From: Rickettsiales bacterium
Lineage (GTDB): Bacteria > Pseudomonadota > Alphaproteobacteria > Rickettsiales > Deianiraeaceae
Length of the DNA stretch: 7,458 nucleotides
Reading direction: 5' to 3'
Assembly: GCA_947424985.1 (NCBI GenBank)
Contig: CANDYN010000054.1
Coordinates: 1-7,458 of the forward strand
Shown here: piece after piece, positions 1-6,686 of the stretch
How positions within the stretch are numbered: the stretch's first letter is position 1
Layout of the letters: the number at the start of each line of letters is the position of its first letter
Notes under the pieces: generated by a model
Database searches by the model: none
What the model was told of the DNA's origin: nothing
Seen by the model: the letters and a program-made list of their open reading frames with translations, nothing else
Made by a program: the position numbers and the translations under genes

Positions 1-314
1 TTTCAAACGAAGAAATGGATGAGTTCATGAGTCATCAAAGTAATTGCCAGCCAAATCGAAATAAATTCAGCGATTTTTTAAAAATACAAAATGAAGAAAA
101 CACCTGTAATAAAGGCGCGTGTGAAAGCAAAAAATCAAATCAAAGAAATCAAAATAACAATATAGTTCATTTTTCAAACGAAGAAATGGATGAGTTCATG
201 AGTCATCAAAGTAATTGCCAGCCAAATCGAAATAAATTCAGCGATTTTTTAAAAATACAAAATGAAGAAAACACCTGTAATAAAGGCGCTTGTGAAAGCA
301 AAAAATCAAATCAA
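1..314 (+). repeat. In-frame tandem repeat, 171-bp period, two visible copies
   Basis: Bases 1-143 recur at 172-314 with a period of 171 bp (57 codons). By eye the copies differ at one base, g119 versus t290, a third codon position that leaves Ala unchanged. Identity stops at 143/314, inside short AAATC-type microrepeats. Bases 144-171 separate the visible matches and encode an Asn-rich linker. The match reaches the window edge, so the left boundary and the total number of copies are unknown. The near-identity points to a recent duplication or continuing homogenisation. Confidence 0.95.
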
Positions 315-1016
315 CATTGTCATGATTTAGGCTATGCAAGCTGTGATTATGAAAATGATGATGATGATACTGGCGAAGAGAATTGCGAAGAAGAAGATGA
401 AGATTGTGACGCTGAATATTGCGATGAAAATGCAGAGTATGAAGATTATTTGGCGGATTTATCTTTTGCGATTTCGGACAAAATATCAGAATGTGAAAAT
501 TTAATTTCGAATTGTGAAGGAATTGAAGCTTGGTTTGACGCAACAATTGAACTGACGGACCGTGCATGTGAAAATATCGAAGCATCAAGATCTGTGTCGC
601 AAAAAAAAGCAATTTACGATGCACAAAGTGTTATCGAGAAAATTCAAAATGAATCAGAGGCGCTAGAAATTGATACTGATATTGATCATATTTTAAATAG
701 TGCATCGGAAATATTTGATTTTTGTGAAGATTTTAAGCAAAAAAAAGGTGAATTTGACGGAAGTATTTGCGAGGAGATTGATCAACAGATTGAAGATTTG
801 CTAGAGGCATCCCTCGTTCTCGAAGATGCAATCAGATCAGTTGTACATTTTAGAGATTTATCAAATGAAACACTGCATGATCTTGAAGTATTAGCCAATG
901 AAAAATCGATAGATATTCAAAAATATAAGAATTCAACCAATAACATTATCAACTTTAGTATCCCTGAAATTGATAATGCGGCAATTAATCGACTGAAAGC
1001 TAAATTTGCTGGATAG
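1..1016 (+). CDS. Acidic, cysteine-rich repeat protein of unknown function (5' partial)
   Basis: I do not recognise this protein. The frame is open from base 3 to the TAG at 1014-1016. The residues before the first visible ATG (base 15) read SNEE, exactly as before the equivalent Met in the second repeat copy, so that ATG is internal and the real start lies left of the window. Numbering from that Met (333 residues visible): residues 1-100 hold two copies of a 57-residue unit; 111-146 is a strongly acidic stretch with a run of four Asp; 147-333 is mostly charged and probably helical or coiled-coil, ending in a more basic KAKFAG tail. About 16 Cys are spread along it, three in each repeat copy. 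No membrane segment is visible; a signal peptide cannot be judged because the N-terminus is missing. The gene converges on and overlaps the PAP2-like gene. A lineage-specific surface or secreted protein is possible but unproven. Confidence 0.75.
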   Translation, partial: SNEEMDEFMSHQSNCQPNRNKFSDFLKIQNEENTCNKGACESKKSNQRNQNNNIVHFSNEEMDEFMSHQSNCQPNRNKFSDFLKIQNEENTCNKGACESKKSNQHCHDLGYASCDYENDDDDTGEENCEEEDEDCDAEYCDENAEYEDYLADLSFAISDKISECENLISNCEGIEAWFDATIELTDRACENIEASRSVSQKKAIYDAQSVIEKIQNESEALEIDTDIDHILNSASEIFDFCEDFKQKKGEFDGSICEEIDQQIEDLLEASLVLEDAIRSVVHFRDLSNETLHDLEVLANEKSIDIQKYKNSTNNIINFSIPEIDNAAINRLKAKFAG

Positions 1017-1623
1017 TTTTTTTAGTAGCTTTTTTATTGATAAAAAACTTCTCACTTATATACAAAGCTAGCGCTAGAATTGCGTATATAAGTGAGAAAA
1101 GAAGCGGAGGATCTATATTATAACTCGGAAAAATACTGGAAATGATTATTTTTTCAAATGGAATTAAGATAAAAATCGGCAAGATAATTTGTTTAAAACT
1201 ACATTTTTTAAATAAGAATTCATAAAAAATTATAACCTGAATTAAACAGAAAAAGACCGCCATGATCGCATCAGTACTGGAATGATAACCCATTACAACG
1301 ACACGCGCACCCTCAATTACACCAAACAAAACGGTTACAAAGTATCTCGGAATTGAATTTTTAAAAACGGCAAACGAAAAAACGGCAACATATGCTGTTA
1401 ATATATAAGTATGCCCGGATGGTAGCGCGAATGTATTTGGATATTTTATCAGTGGAATGTGAAATATTGCTTTTAACCCGACAATTGCAACATAAGAATA
1501 CGCTGAAAAAATAAGAATTTCAAAATATCTCTTATCGTGATTTTTAAGTTCAACAGAGCGATAAAAAAAGTATATACAAATTAATAAATCGACGACTCCA
1601 AACAATTGCTGCAACACATGCAA
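1000..1623 (-). CDS. PAP2-superfamily-like integral membrane protein
   Basis: A 207-residue, very hydrophobic protein with about six or seven membrane segments (roughly residues 8-22, 36-55, 72-88, 93-111, 119-138, 145-164, 172-190). PAP2 phosphatases remove phosphate from lipid phosphates or isoprenyl/lipid A carriers at the membrane. Seen here: motif 2, PSGHT at 68-72, and a motif 3-like stretch with R107, H114 and D118. Two departures matter: motif 1 (K-x6-RP) has lost its Arg-Pro, with only K51 and a later KYP remaining, and R107 is six residues from H114 rather than the usual five. Substrate and activity are therefore uncertain. No in-frame ATG precedes Met111. The candidate starts are TTG at 1623 (used here), GTG at 1617 or TTG at 1614; the upstream in-frame stop is at 1651-1653. 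The gene lies 49 bp after gyrB with its own promoter, and its last 17 bases overlap the convergent gene. Confidence 0.72.
   Translation of the reverse strand: MHVLQQLFGVVDLLICIYFFYRSVELKNHDKRYFEILIFSAYSYVAIVGLKAIFHIPLIKYPNTFALPSGHTYILTAYVAVFSFAVFKNSIPRYFVTVLFGVIEGARVVVMGYHSSTDAIMAVFFCLIQVIIFYEFLFKKCSFKQIILPIFILIPFEKIIISSIFPSYNIDPPLLFSLIYAILALALYISEKFFINKKATKKTIQQI
1042..1098 (-). terminator. Terminator-like hairpin with T6 tract inside the PAP2-like coding end
   Basis: Bases 1049-1063 and 1084-1098 form a perfect 15-bp inverted repeat around a 20-base loop, which itself holds the 10-base palindrome ctagcgctag (1068-1077). Read on the minus strand, the stem is followed by one G and then six T (1047-1042), the layout of an intrinsic terminator. 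The stem is weak (4 G-C pairs of 15). On the plus strand no T-run follows, so it would work only for minus-strand transcripts. It lies inside the coding sequence, about 16 codons before the stop, and overlaps the codons of the last membrane helix. The inverted repeat is certain; terminator function is inference. Confidence 0.45.
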
Positions 1624-1639
1624 AATAAATACAATTGCA

Positions 1640-1667
1640 TATATACAAGATTATTTTTAATTGTCAA
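1640..1667 (-). promoter_or_regulatory. Sigma70-type promoter for the PAP2-like gene
   Basis: On the minus strand there is a perfect TTGACA -35 box (1667-1662), a 16-base spacer and TATATA as -10 (1645-1640); a 17-base spacer with ATATAT is the alternative register. It sits in the 49-bp gap after the gyrB stop. The predicted transcript would begin near 1633, only about 10 bases before the TTG at 1623, leaving no room for a normal ribosome binding site. Confidence 0.6.
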
Positions 1668-1672
1668 GCAAG

Positions 1673-4147
1673 CTAAAAATCTATATCTGAAACTTTTAAA
1701 GCATTATCTATGATAAAATTTCTTCTCGGCTCAACAACTTCACCCATGAGTGTCGTAAAAGTTTCATCGGCTTTTTCCGCGTCATCTATTGTCACACGAA
1801 TTAAAGTTCTTGCCTCCGGATCAAGTGTTGTTTCCCAAAGCTGCTCAGAGTTCATCTCTCCTAAACCCTTAAACCTCTGAATACTTACTCCTTTTTTACC
1901 AACCTCACCTATAATTTTCGCAAGTTGCAATTGAGATTGCGATATATGTTCATTATTTCCATGCATGAATTGACATCTTCCACTTGCAATTTCACACGCC
2001 TCCATAACTCTTTTATTTGAGAAAATCTTCGTAAATTCGTGTATCGAAAGAAGTTTTTCATCAATGAAAATTGACTGCTCAACCCCCCTAACACTTCTTT
2101 TTGCAAGTATTGTGTTTAACATAACATCGCCTTCTTCACTTTTTTGAATTTCCTGACGAGCTTCAAATATCCACTTTTCATCATCTTCTGAAATTGTCAA
2201 GGTATCACAAATTTTTTGCAAAGATTTAGCTTTTTCAAGAACTTCGTTAAAATCTGCAAAAGTTTTCGATGAAAGCCTTGCGATTATAATTGATAACAAT
2301 ACATCCGTATCAATTCTGATCGGTATTTCATTTATTATTTTTTCAAGATCAAGCAATCCATAGCAAATTTGTTTTAAATGTTCTCCTGAAACCTGAACAC
2401 CGGCTTGATTCATCAAAACTGCGCTATTCACAGCATTATCAATAATATAATCGTTATAAGCTGCTGAATCTTTTAAATATACTTCCTTTCCCTCTTTTTT
2501 AATCTTATAAAGCGGCGGTTGAGCTATATACAAATATCCCTGTTTTATAATATCCTGAACTTGACGATAAAAAAATGTTAAAAGAAGAGTTCTGATGTGT
2601 GATCCATCCACATCGGCATCTGTCATTATTATAATTTTATGGTATCTTAATTTTGAAATATCCATAACACCTTTATCGGCCATAATTCCAAGTGCGCCAA
2701 GCAAAGTAATTACAACATCTGACGATAAAATCCTATCAAGACGAACTTTTTCAACGTTTAAAATTTTACCACGAAGCGGTAGTATTGCTTGAGTTTTTCG
2801 ATCACGCCCCTGTTTTGACGTTCCACCCGCTGAATCTCCCTCAACCAAAAATAATTCAGATAGCGCAGGGTCTTTTTCCTGACAATCGCTTAGTTTACTT
2901 GGCATTGAAAAAGTATCAAGTGCCGTTTTTCTTCTTGCCAATTCACGAGCTTTTCTCGCTGCAATTCTCGCTTGTGCCGCAAGTGTAATCTTGTCAATAA
3001 TTTTCTTCGCTTCTTTTGGATTTTGCTCAAAAAAGTAACAAAGTTTTTCATAAGTAATAGTTTCCGCAACAGTTCTAACTTCGCCCGAAACAAGCTTATC
3101 TTTTGTCTGAGACGAGAACTTCGGATCCGGAACTTTAGCAGAAATAACGCAGGTTAGACCCTCTCTTATATCGTCAGAAGTAACTTCAACCTCATCTTTT
3201 TTCGACATGTGCTGTGGTATATATTGATTTACAGCGCGAGTAAGACCAGCACGGAAACCGGCCAAGTGCGTCCCACCATCTCTTTGTATAATATTATTTG
3301 TGAAACATTTGCAAGTTTCATGATATACATCGGTCCATTGCATCGCTATATCAACAACGATTTCATCTTGAACTCCAGTTAAGGCAAACATATCATGCAA
3401 GGCAACTTTCGATCTTGAAAGATATTTTACGAACTCCATTATTCCTCCATCATATTTAAAATCAAGAGTCTTTTCCTTTCCAAGTCGCTTATCTTCAAGT
3501 AAAATATGAACTCCGTGATTTAAAAATGCAAGTTCGCGAATTCTGTCTTGCAGAGTTTCAAAAACAAATTCTGTGTTGTTTGTAAAAGTATCGCTTGAAG
3601 GCATAAAGCTTACTTCCGTTCCACGTCTATCACCACAAGGTCCAATGATTTTTAAAGGAACAACTGCATTTCCGTGGCTAAATTCCATAAAATGCTCCAT
3701 TCCGTTTCTAAAAATTCTTAATTTTAACCAAACAGACAAAGCATTTACTACCGAAACCCCTACCCCGTGCAATCCACCTGAAATTTTATATGAATTTTTA
3801 TCAAATTTTCCACCTGCGTGAAGCTGAGTCATTACAACTTCGGCCGTTGAAACGCCCTCTTCATGCATATCGGTCGGAATCCCACGTCCATTATCAGAAA
3901 CAGTTACAGACCCATCCGGATTAATAATCACCTTTATTAAATTACAATGTCCGGCTAACGATTCATCAATTGCATTATCCAAAACTTCATACACCATGTG
4001 GTGCAAACCAGTTCCATCATCCGTATCACCAATATACATCCCAGGTCTTTTTCTTACTGCATCAAGACCCTTTAAAACTTTAATACTATCCGCTCCATAT
4101 TCAATATCTTCTTGACTCGGAGTATCGATTTTGTTTTCGTCTAGCAT
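1673..4147 (-). CDS. gyrB: DNA gyrase subunit B
   Basis: GyrB is the ATPase subunit of the A2B2 gyrase that adds negative supercoils to DNA. All expected parts are present in 824 residues (E. coli: 804). The GHKL ATPase domain (about 1-230) has E54 and N58 in the YEVLDNAIDE helix, DNGRG at 85-89 and GGLHGVG at 124-130. The transducer domain carries the QTK loop at 347-349, which senses ATP gamma-phosphate. The TOPRIM domain has EGDSAGG (E436) and the DADVD motif (D510, D512, D514), which hold Mg2+. A region at about 560-745 matches the proteobacterial insertion, followed by the GLGEMNSEQLW block at 761-771 and a VEPRRNFI tail typical of GyrB rather than ParE. R459 replaces E. coli K447, a normal variant (ILPLRGK). 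The ATG at 4147 gives the expected N-terminus; no clear Shine-Dalgarno is visible. No frameshift or missing catalytic residue is seen. The gene is probably transcribed from its own promoter in the preceding gap. Confidence 0.98.
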   Translation of the reverse strand: MLDENKIDTPSQEDIEYGADSIKVLKGLDAVRKRPGMYIGDTDDGTGLHHMVYEVLDNAIDESLAGHCNLIKVIINPDGSVTVSDNGRGIPTDMHEEGVSTAEVVMTQLHAGGKFDKNSYKISGGLHGVGVSVVNALSVWLKLRIFRNGMEHFMEFSHGNAVVPLKIIGPCGDRRGTEVSFMPSSDTFTNNTEFVFETLQDRIRELAFLNHGVHILLEDKRLGKEKTLDFKYDGGIMEFVKYLSRSKVALHDMFALTGVQDEIVVDIAMQWTDVYHETCKCFTNNIIQRDGGTHLAGFRAGLTRAVNQYIPQHMSKKDEVEVTSDDIREGLTCVISAKVPDPKFSSQTKDKLVSGEVRTVAETITYEKLCYFFEQNPKEAKKIIDKITLAAQARIAARKARELARRKTALDTFSMPSKLSDCQEKDPALSELFLVEGDSAGGTSKQGRDRKTQAILPLRGKILNVEKVRLDRILSSDVVITLLGALGIMADKGVMDISKLRYHKIIIMTDADVDGSHIRTLLLTFFYRQVQDIIKQGYLYIAQPPLYKIKKEGKEVYLKDSAAYNDYIIDNAVNSAVLMNQAGVQVSGEHLKQICYGLLDLEKIINEIPIRIDTDVLLSIIIARLSSKTFADFNEVLEKAKSLQKICDTLTISEDDEKWIFEARQEIQKSEEGDVMLNTILAKRSVRGVEQSIFIDEKLLSIHEFTKIFSNKRVMEACEIASGRCQFMHGNNEHISQSQLQLAKIIGEVGKKGVSIQRFKGLGEMNSEQLWETTLDPEARTLIRVTIDDAEKADETFTTLMGEVVEPRRNFIIDNALKVSDIDF

Positions 4148-4185
4148 TATTAAAAAAAATAACTTTCATCAAGCTTTACACTGTA

Positions 4186-4214
4186 ATATTAAAAATCAAG
4201 TAAAAAATTTTCAA
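4186..4214 (-). promoter_or_regulatory. Candidate gyrB promoter
   Basis: Minus strand: TTGAAA (4214-4209), 17-base spacer, TAATAT (4191-4186), in the 78-bp gap between the unknown 492-residue gene and gyrB. The expected start near 4179 gives a leader of about 31 bases. The spacer is T-rich, so chance similarity in an AT-rich gap cannot be excluded; spacing and position support it. No convincing terminator for the upstream gene is visible in this gap, so gyrB may also receive read-through from def. Confidence 0.45.
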
Positions 4215-4225
4215 GCCCACTATCC

Positions 4226-5704
4226 TTACGTTACAAGAGCACCAAACGGATCATCGCTTTTTCGCAACTCTCTTCCAGAAAATGCTTTACGAACATTCCG
4301 ATCAGCCTTGCTAAACTTTTTCATCACTCCCTTAACACCCTTATTCATACCAATGTCATCTATAAAATCAGTATAATGCACGGATAATCTATCCGCTATA
4401 TTATTGTAAGTATTGCTGTATGCTGTTATTATATTACCTGAAGACGGCTGATGTATTTGCGCCATTGACAAAAAATTATGTGCAAAACCTGGCGTAATAT
4501 GATTTAAACCCCAATCTTTTCTTGCTTTCGATACCCCAATTATCTTGTCCCTCATTATCTTTGTCATTGTTCCAACATTTTCCATTCTTTCTTCTTTTCC
4601 AAAAATTGCCATCTTCATTCTTACAACAGCCCCTTTATACCTTTCATACTCTTCATTGCCAATAAGCCCCGATAACTCCGGATCAAGTCCTAACAAATTA
4701 TCTATTTTGTCCTTAAAACCAATTTTGTTAATATTGACACCTTCAATGCAACATACATGTAAAAATGCTTCCACTGTTTTTGCCTTAAAATAAATTAAAT
4801 TATCAACTATATCTTTCGGTGTGATTTCCGTTTTTCCTTTTATAGCTTGATAAAAAAAATTACCAACTTCAAGAAAAGCTTTTATAGTCATACTTATTGC
4901 CATAATCAAATACTGAATAGGCTTTTTGAGGGTATTGCAGACGTTTTTCATTAATAACACTGCAGCCTGTAATTGTCTATACATAGCATGCACCATCAAC
5001 AAAGCACCAATTGGACCAAAATATACACCAAAGTACATCGGAAGTAAGCCCTCCATTGCCGCTTTTTTAAATCTCTCCGCAGATTGAGCAATTGTTTCTT
5101 TTGGATCAAGTTTAAACAAATCTTCAAAAAAGCCAACACCAAGATCCATTATCATGGCAGAATTCTTTACAATTTTTTGAAATAATGCATCGTCAATATC
5201 TGTAAATTTTGATGAAACATATTGCCGCTTTATCGGATCTTCCAATATCTCCAAATCTTTTAAAATTGTCGACATATCATCAAAGATTGTTTTAAATACA
5301 TCCCTACATTTCCCCCTCAGTTCAATTTGTACTTTTGAATCTTTAATATCTTTTTTTGAGGAAGAGAACCCCAATAATTCAATATCAGATTTTGGTTGTG
5401 TTTTTTTTGCATCATCTAACTCTGGTAAAGCGTTTGATGGATTTGCCAATGCGCCTGATTTACTTTGATTATCTTTTTTAACTCCAGTATGGCCCAAATT
5501 AATCGCCCCATTGCTCTTCAAACGTGGTCGACTTTTTGGCTGCATTGCCTCTATTTTTTCAGAAGCTTTAGCAGTGTGCAGCTCATTATTCACTGATTTT
5601 GGCTGCCTTTTCCCGTCTTCCGTTAGTAACTGCTTCGACCCACCATCTTCGGTAGACTCATCCTCCTCATTTTTCTTGCCCAACGTCTTGCTTTTATTCC
5701 CCAT
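4226..5704 (-). CDS. Hypothetical 492-residue protein with disordered basic N-terminus and hydrophobic centre
   Basis: I do not recognise a family. Residues 1-125 are charged, rich in Lys, Ser, Asn and Glu, and look disordered; the tetrapeptide QPKS occurs three times (34-37, 55-58, 103-106). Residues 126-215 look helical. Two hydrophobic stretches (about 221-243, rich in Gly, Tyr and Met, and 262-283) could be membrane spans or a buried hairpin. Residues 284-400 are mixed and helical, with adjacent Cys at 318-319. The C-terminus has a basic cluster (about 461-482) and ends in DDPFGALVT. There is no N-terminal signal peptide. The start ATG at 5704 lies six bases after the def stop, so the two genes are probably co-transcribed; another ATG at 5711, overlapping the def stop, is out of frame. 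Base composition resembles the neighbours. A secreted host-interaction protein or inner-membrane-associated factor is possible; nothing proves either. The intact 492-codon frame makes a real gene very likely. Confidence 0.8.
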   Translation of the reverse strand: MGNKSKTLGKKNEEDESTEDGGSKQLLTEDGKRQPKSVNNELHTAKASEKIEAMQPKSRPRLKSNGAINLGHTGVKKDNQSKSGALANPSNALPELDDAKKTQPKSDIELLGFSSSKKDIKDSKVQIELRGKCRDVFKTIFDDMSTILKDLEILEDPIKRQYVSSKFTDIDDALFQKIVKNSAMIMDLGVGFFEDLFKLDPKETIAQSAERFKKAAMEGLLPMYFGVYFGPIGALLMVHAMYRQLQAAVLLMKNVCNTLKKPIQYLIMAISMTIKAFLEVGNFFYQAIKGKTEITPKDIVDNLIYFKAKTVEAFLHVCCIEGVNINKIGFKDKIDNLLGLDPELSGLIGNEEYERYKGAVVRMKMAIFGKEERMENVGTMTKIMRDKIIGVSKARKDWGLNHITPGFAHNFLSMAQIHQPSSGNIITAYSNTYNNIADRLSVHYTDFIDDIGMNKGVKGVMKKFSKADRNVRKAFSGRELRKSDDPFGALVT

Positions 5705-5710
5705 TTTTCA

Positions 5711-6256
5711 TTAATTTTGATCATTTTCCCTCATTAGTCTCGATTTCACTTTAATCGCTTTTTCAATAATTCTGTTTTTCGCAATAATTGAATCCACTCT
5801 ATCCGATATAACAATTCCATTTAAGTGATCAAATTCGTGCTGTATACAAGTTGCAGCAATTCCATCTGCTATATTTTCACGAAAGTTTCCATGCACATCC
5901 CGATATTTTATTTTTATTTTTGCACATCGTGAAATTAAAGCATTCTGATTCGGAAAAGACAAGCACCCTTCATCGTACTGAGATAAATCTTCAATTAAAT
6001 ATTCAATTTCCGGATTTACAAAACAATATTTTTGATCCATCATGCAAGTTGCCCCATTAAATTCCGTTATATCCATTGTAAACATTCTTTTCATTATCCC
6101 AACTTGACTTGCTGCTAATCCAATGCCTTTATGGAAACTCATACTATCAAACATATCTTGGCATTGCCTTTCAAGCTCTTGATTGAAATGCAATATTTCA
6201 TCACATCTCATTTTTAATCTTTTATCCGGGTATAAAACTAAATCTAAAACAGCCAT
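5711..6256 (-). CDS. def: Peptide deformylase
   Basis: This metalloenzyme removes the formyl group from the N-terminal Met of new proteins at the ribosome exit, letting methionine aminopeptidase act. The 181-residue product has all three signature motifs in order: GIGLAASQVG at 44-53 (Q51 helps polarise the formyl group), EGCLSFP at 96-102 (metal ligand C98) and HEFDH at 140-144 (metal ligands H140 and H144, catalytic E141). Length and motif form fit type I bacterial deformylases. The ATG at 6256 gives the normal short N-terminus before the LYPDKRLK segment. A GAG about eight bases upstream is the only Shine-Dalgarno-like element. It is the first gene of a minus-strand unit with the 492-residue gene, and is transcribed divergently from rpsO. 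The usual partner fmt is not adjacent here. Confidence 0.97.
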   Translation of the reverse strand: MAVLDLVLYPDKRLKMRCDEILHFNQELERQCQDMFDSMSFHKGIGLAASQVGIMKRMFTMDITEFNGATCMMDQKYCFVNPEIEYLIEDLSQYDEGCLSFPNQNALISRCAKIKIKYRDVHGNFRENIADGIAATCIQHEFDHLNGIVISDRVDSIIAKNRIIEKAIKVKSRLMRENDQN

Positions 6257-6271
6257 TAAAGCTACTCAAAC

Positions 6272-6300
6272 AATATATATTCATATCATAATAATTTCAA
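6272..6300 (-). promoter_or_regulatory. Candidate promoter for def
   Basis: Minus strand: TTGAAA (6300-6295), 17-base spacer, TATATT (6277-6272). The predicted start near 6265 would leave a leader of under 10 bases before the def ATG at 6256, similar to the short leader predicted for the PAP2-like gene. The region is almost pure A/T, so the -10 register is not certain. Confidence 0.5.
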
Positions 6301-6308
6301 AAAGCAAC

Positions 6309-6323
6309 TTTTTTTTAAAAAAA
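6309..6323. promoter_or_regulatory. T8A7 tract between divergent promoters, UP-element-like
   Basis: Eight T followed directly by seven A form a self-complementary A/T tract between the two divergent promoters. It lies about 10-25 bases upstream of each -35 box, where RNA polymerase alpha-subunit C-terminal domains bind UP elements. Tracts of this kind alter DNA shape. A role in raising transcription of both units is inference from position and composition. Confidence 0.35.
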
Positions 6324-6335
6324 CAATAAAAACAC

Positions 6336-6363
6336 TTGACAACAAAAAAGTTTGTATTATTAA
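6336..6363 (+). promoter_or_regulatory. Promoter of the rpsO-rplM-rpsI operon
   Basis: A perfect TTGACA -35 box (6336-6341), a 16-base spacer and TATTAA (6358-6363) as -10; TAAGAT with an 18-base spacer is an alternative. An A-rich stretch lies directly upstream. The predicted start near 6370 gives a leader of about 22 bases before the rpsO ATG, too short for a large autoregulatory RNA structure, and no Shine-Dalgarno is visible in it. Confidence 0.6.
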
Positions 6364-6392
6364 GATATTTAAAAAGTTAATTTTTCGTTATT

Positions 6393-6680
6393 ATGACAGA
6401 AAAAACAAGTAGCAAAATATACACTCTCGATGAACTTATGTCGAGTTTTAAAAGACACGATAGTGACTCTGGTTCTCCGGAAGTTCAGATAATAAGATCA
6501 AGCTTTAAAATAGCATATCTTTCGAGACATCTCAATGAGTTTCCAAAAGATAATTCAGCAAAGAGAACGCTTATTATCACTGTAAACGCGAGAAAAAGAC
6601 TGGTAAATTATTTAAAAACTCAAAGACTTGATGTTTGTAAAAAATTGGCTGAAGCAATAGGAATTAGGGGTAAATTTTAG
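6393..6680 (+). CDS. rpsO: 30S ribosomal protein S15
   Basis: S15 is a primary binder of the central domain of 16S rRNA and also contributes to an intersubunit bridge. The 95-residue product (E. coli: 89) contains the diagnostic block HDSDSGSPEVQI at 22-33, then the helical segment YLSRHLNEF and the RKRLVNYLK region at 68-75. The rRNA-contact stretch is diverged: DHHSRRGL of E. coli aligns with DNSAKRTL (53-60), so the usual Ser and Gly are replaced, and the C-terminus is IGIRGKF rather than LGLRR. It is the first gene of a plus-strand operon, with rplM starting six bases after its stop. In many bacteria rpsO sits beside pnp or truB; here it precedes rplM-rpsI. No Shine-Dalgarno is visible. 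Confidence 0.95.
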   Translation: MTEKTSSKIYTLDELMSSFKRHDSDSGSPEVQIIRSSFKIAYLSRHLNEFPKDNSAKRTLIITVNARKRLVNYLKTQRLDVCKKLAEAIGIRGKF

Positions 6681-6686
6681 TATCAT

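Noticed and set aside
238..624. 128-codon open frame on the minus strand, rich in His and Leu
   Set aside because: It is antisense to the acidic protein; complements of GAA/GAT-rich codons give this composition. No start context or family resemblance.
1030..1047. T6A...TA6 hairpin as terminator of the acidic-protein gene
   Set aside because: Seven A-T pairs only, no G-C pairs, and no T-run following on the plus strand.
1049..1098. Rickettsial palindromic element inserted in-frame in the PAP2-like gene
   Set aside because: The structure is only 50 bases, shorter than those elements and not a multiple of three; the encoded residues read as a normal membrane helix. Kept only as a hairpin/terminator candidate.
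2764..2840. Quinolone-resistance change in GyrB (Arg at E. coli K447)
   Set aside because: ILPLRGK is the normal form in many bacterial GyrB proteins, and the EGDSA motif is intact.
2595..3157. Open frames opposite to and out of frame within gyrB
   Set aside because: Short shadows of a well-conserved gene; none shows an independent motif or plausible promoter.
4226..4260. DPF motif near the C-terminus of the 492-residue protein as a eukaryotic endocytic-adaptor mimic
   Set aside because: A single tripeptide occurs too easily by chance; nothing else supports it.
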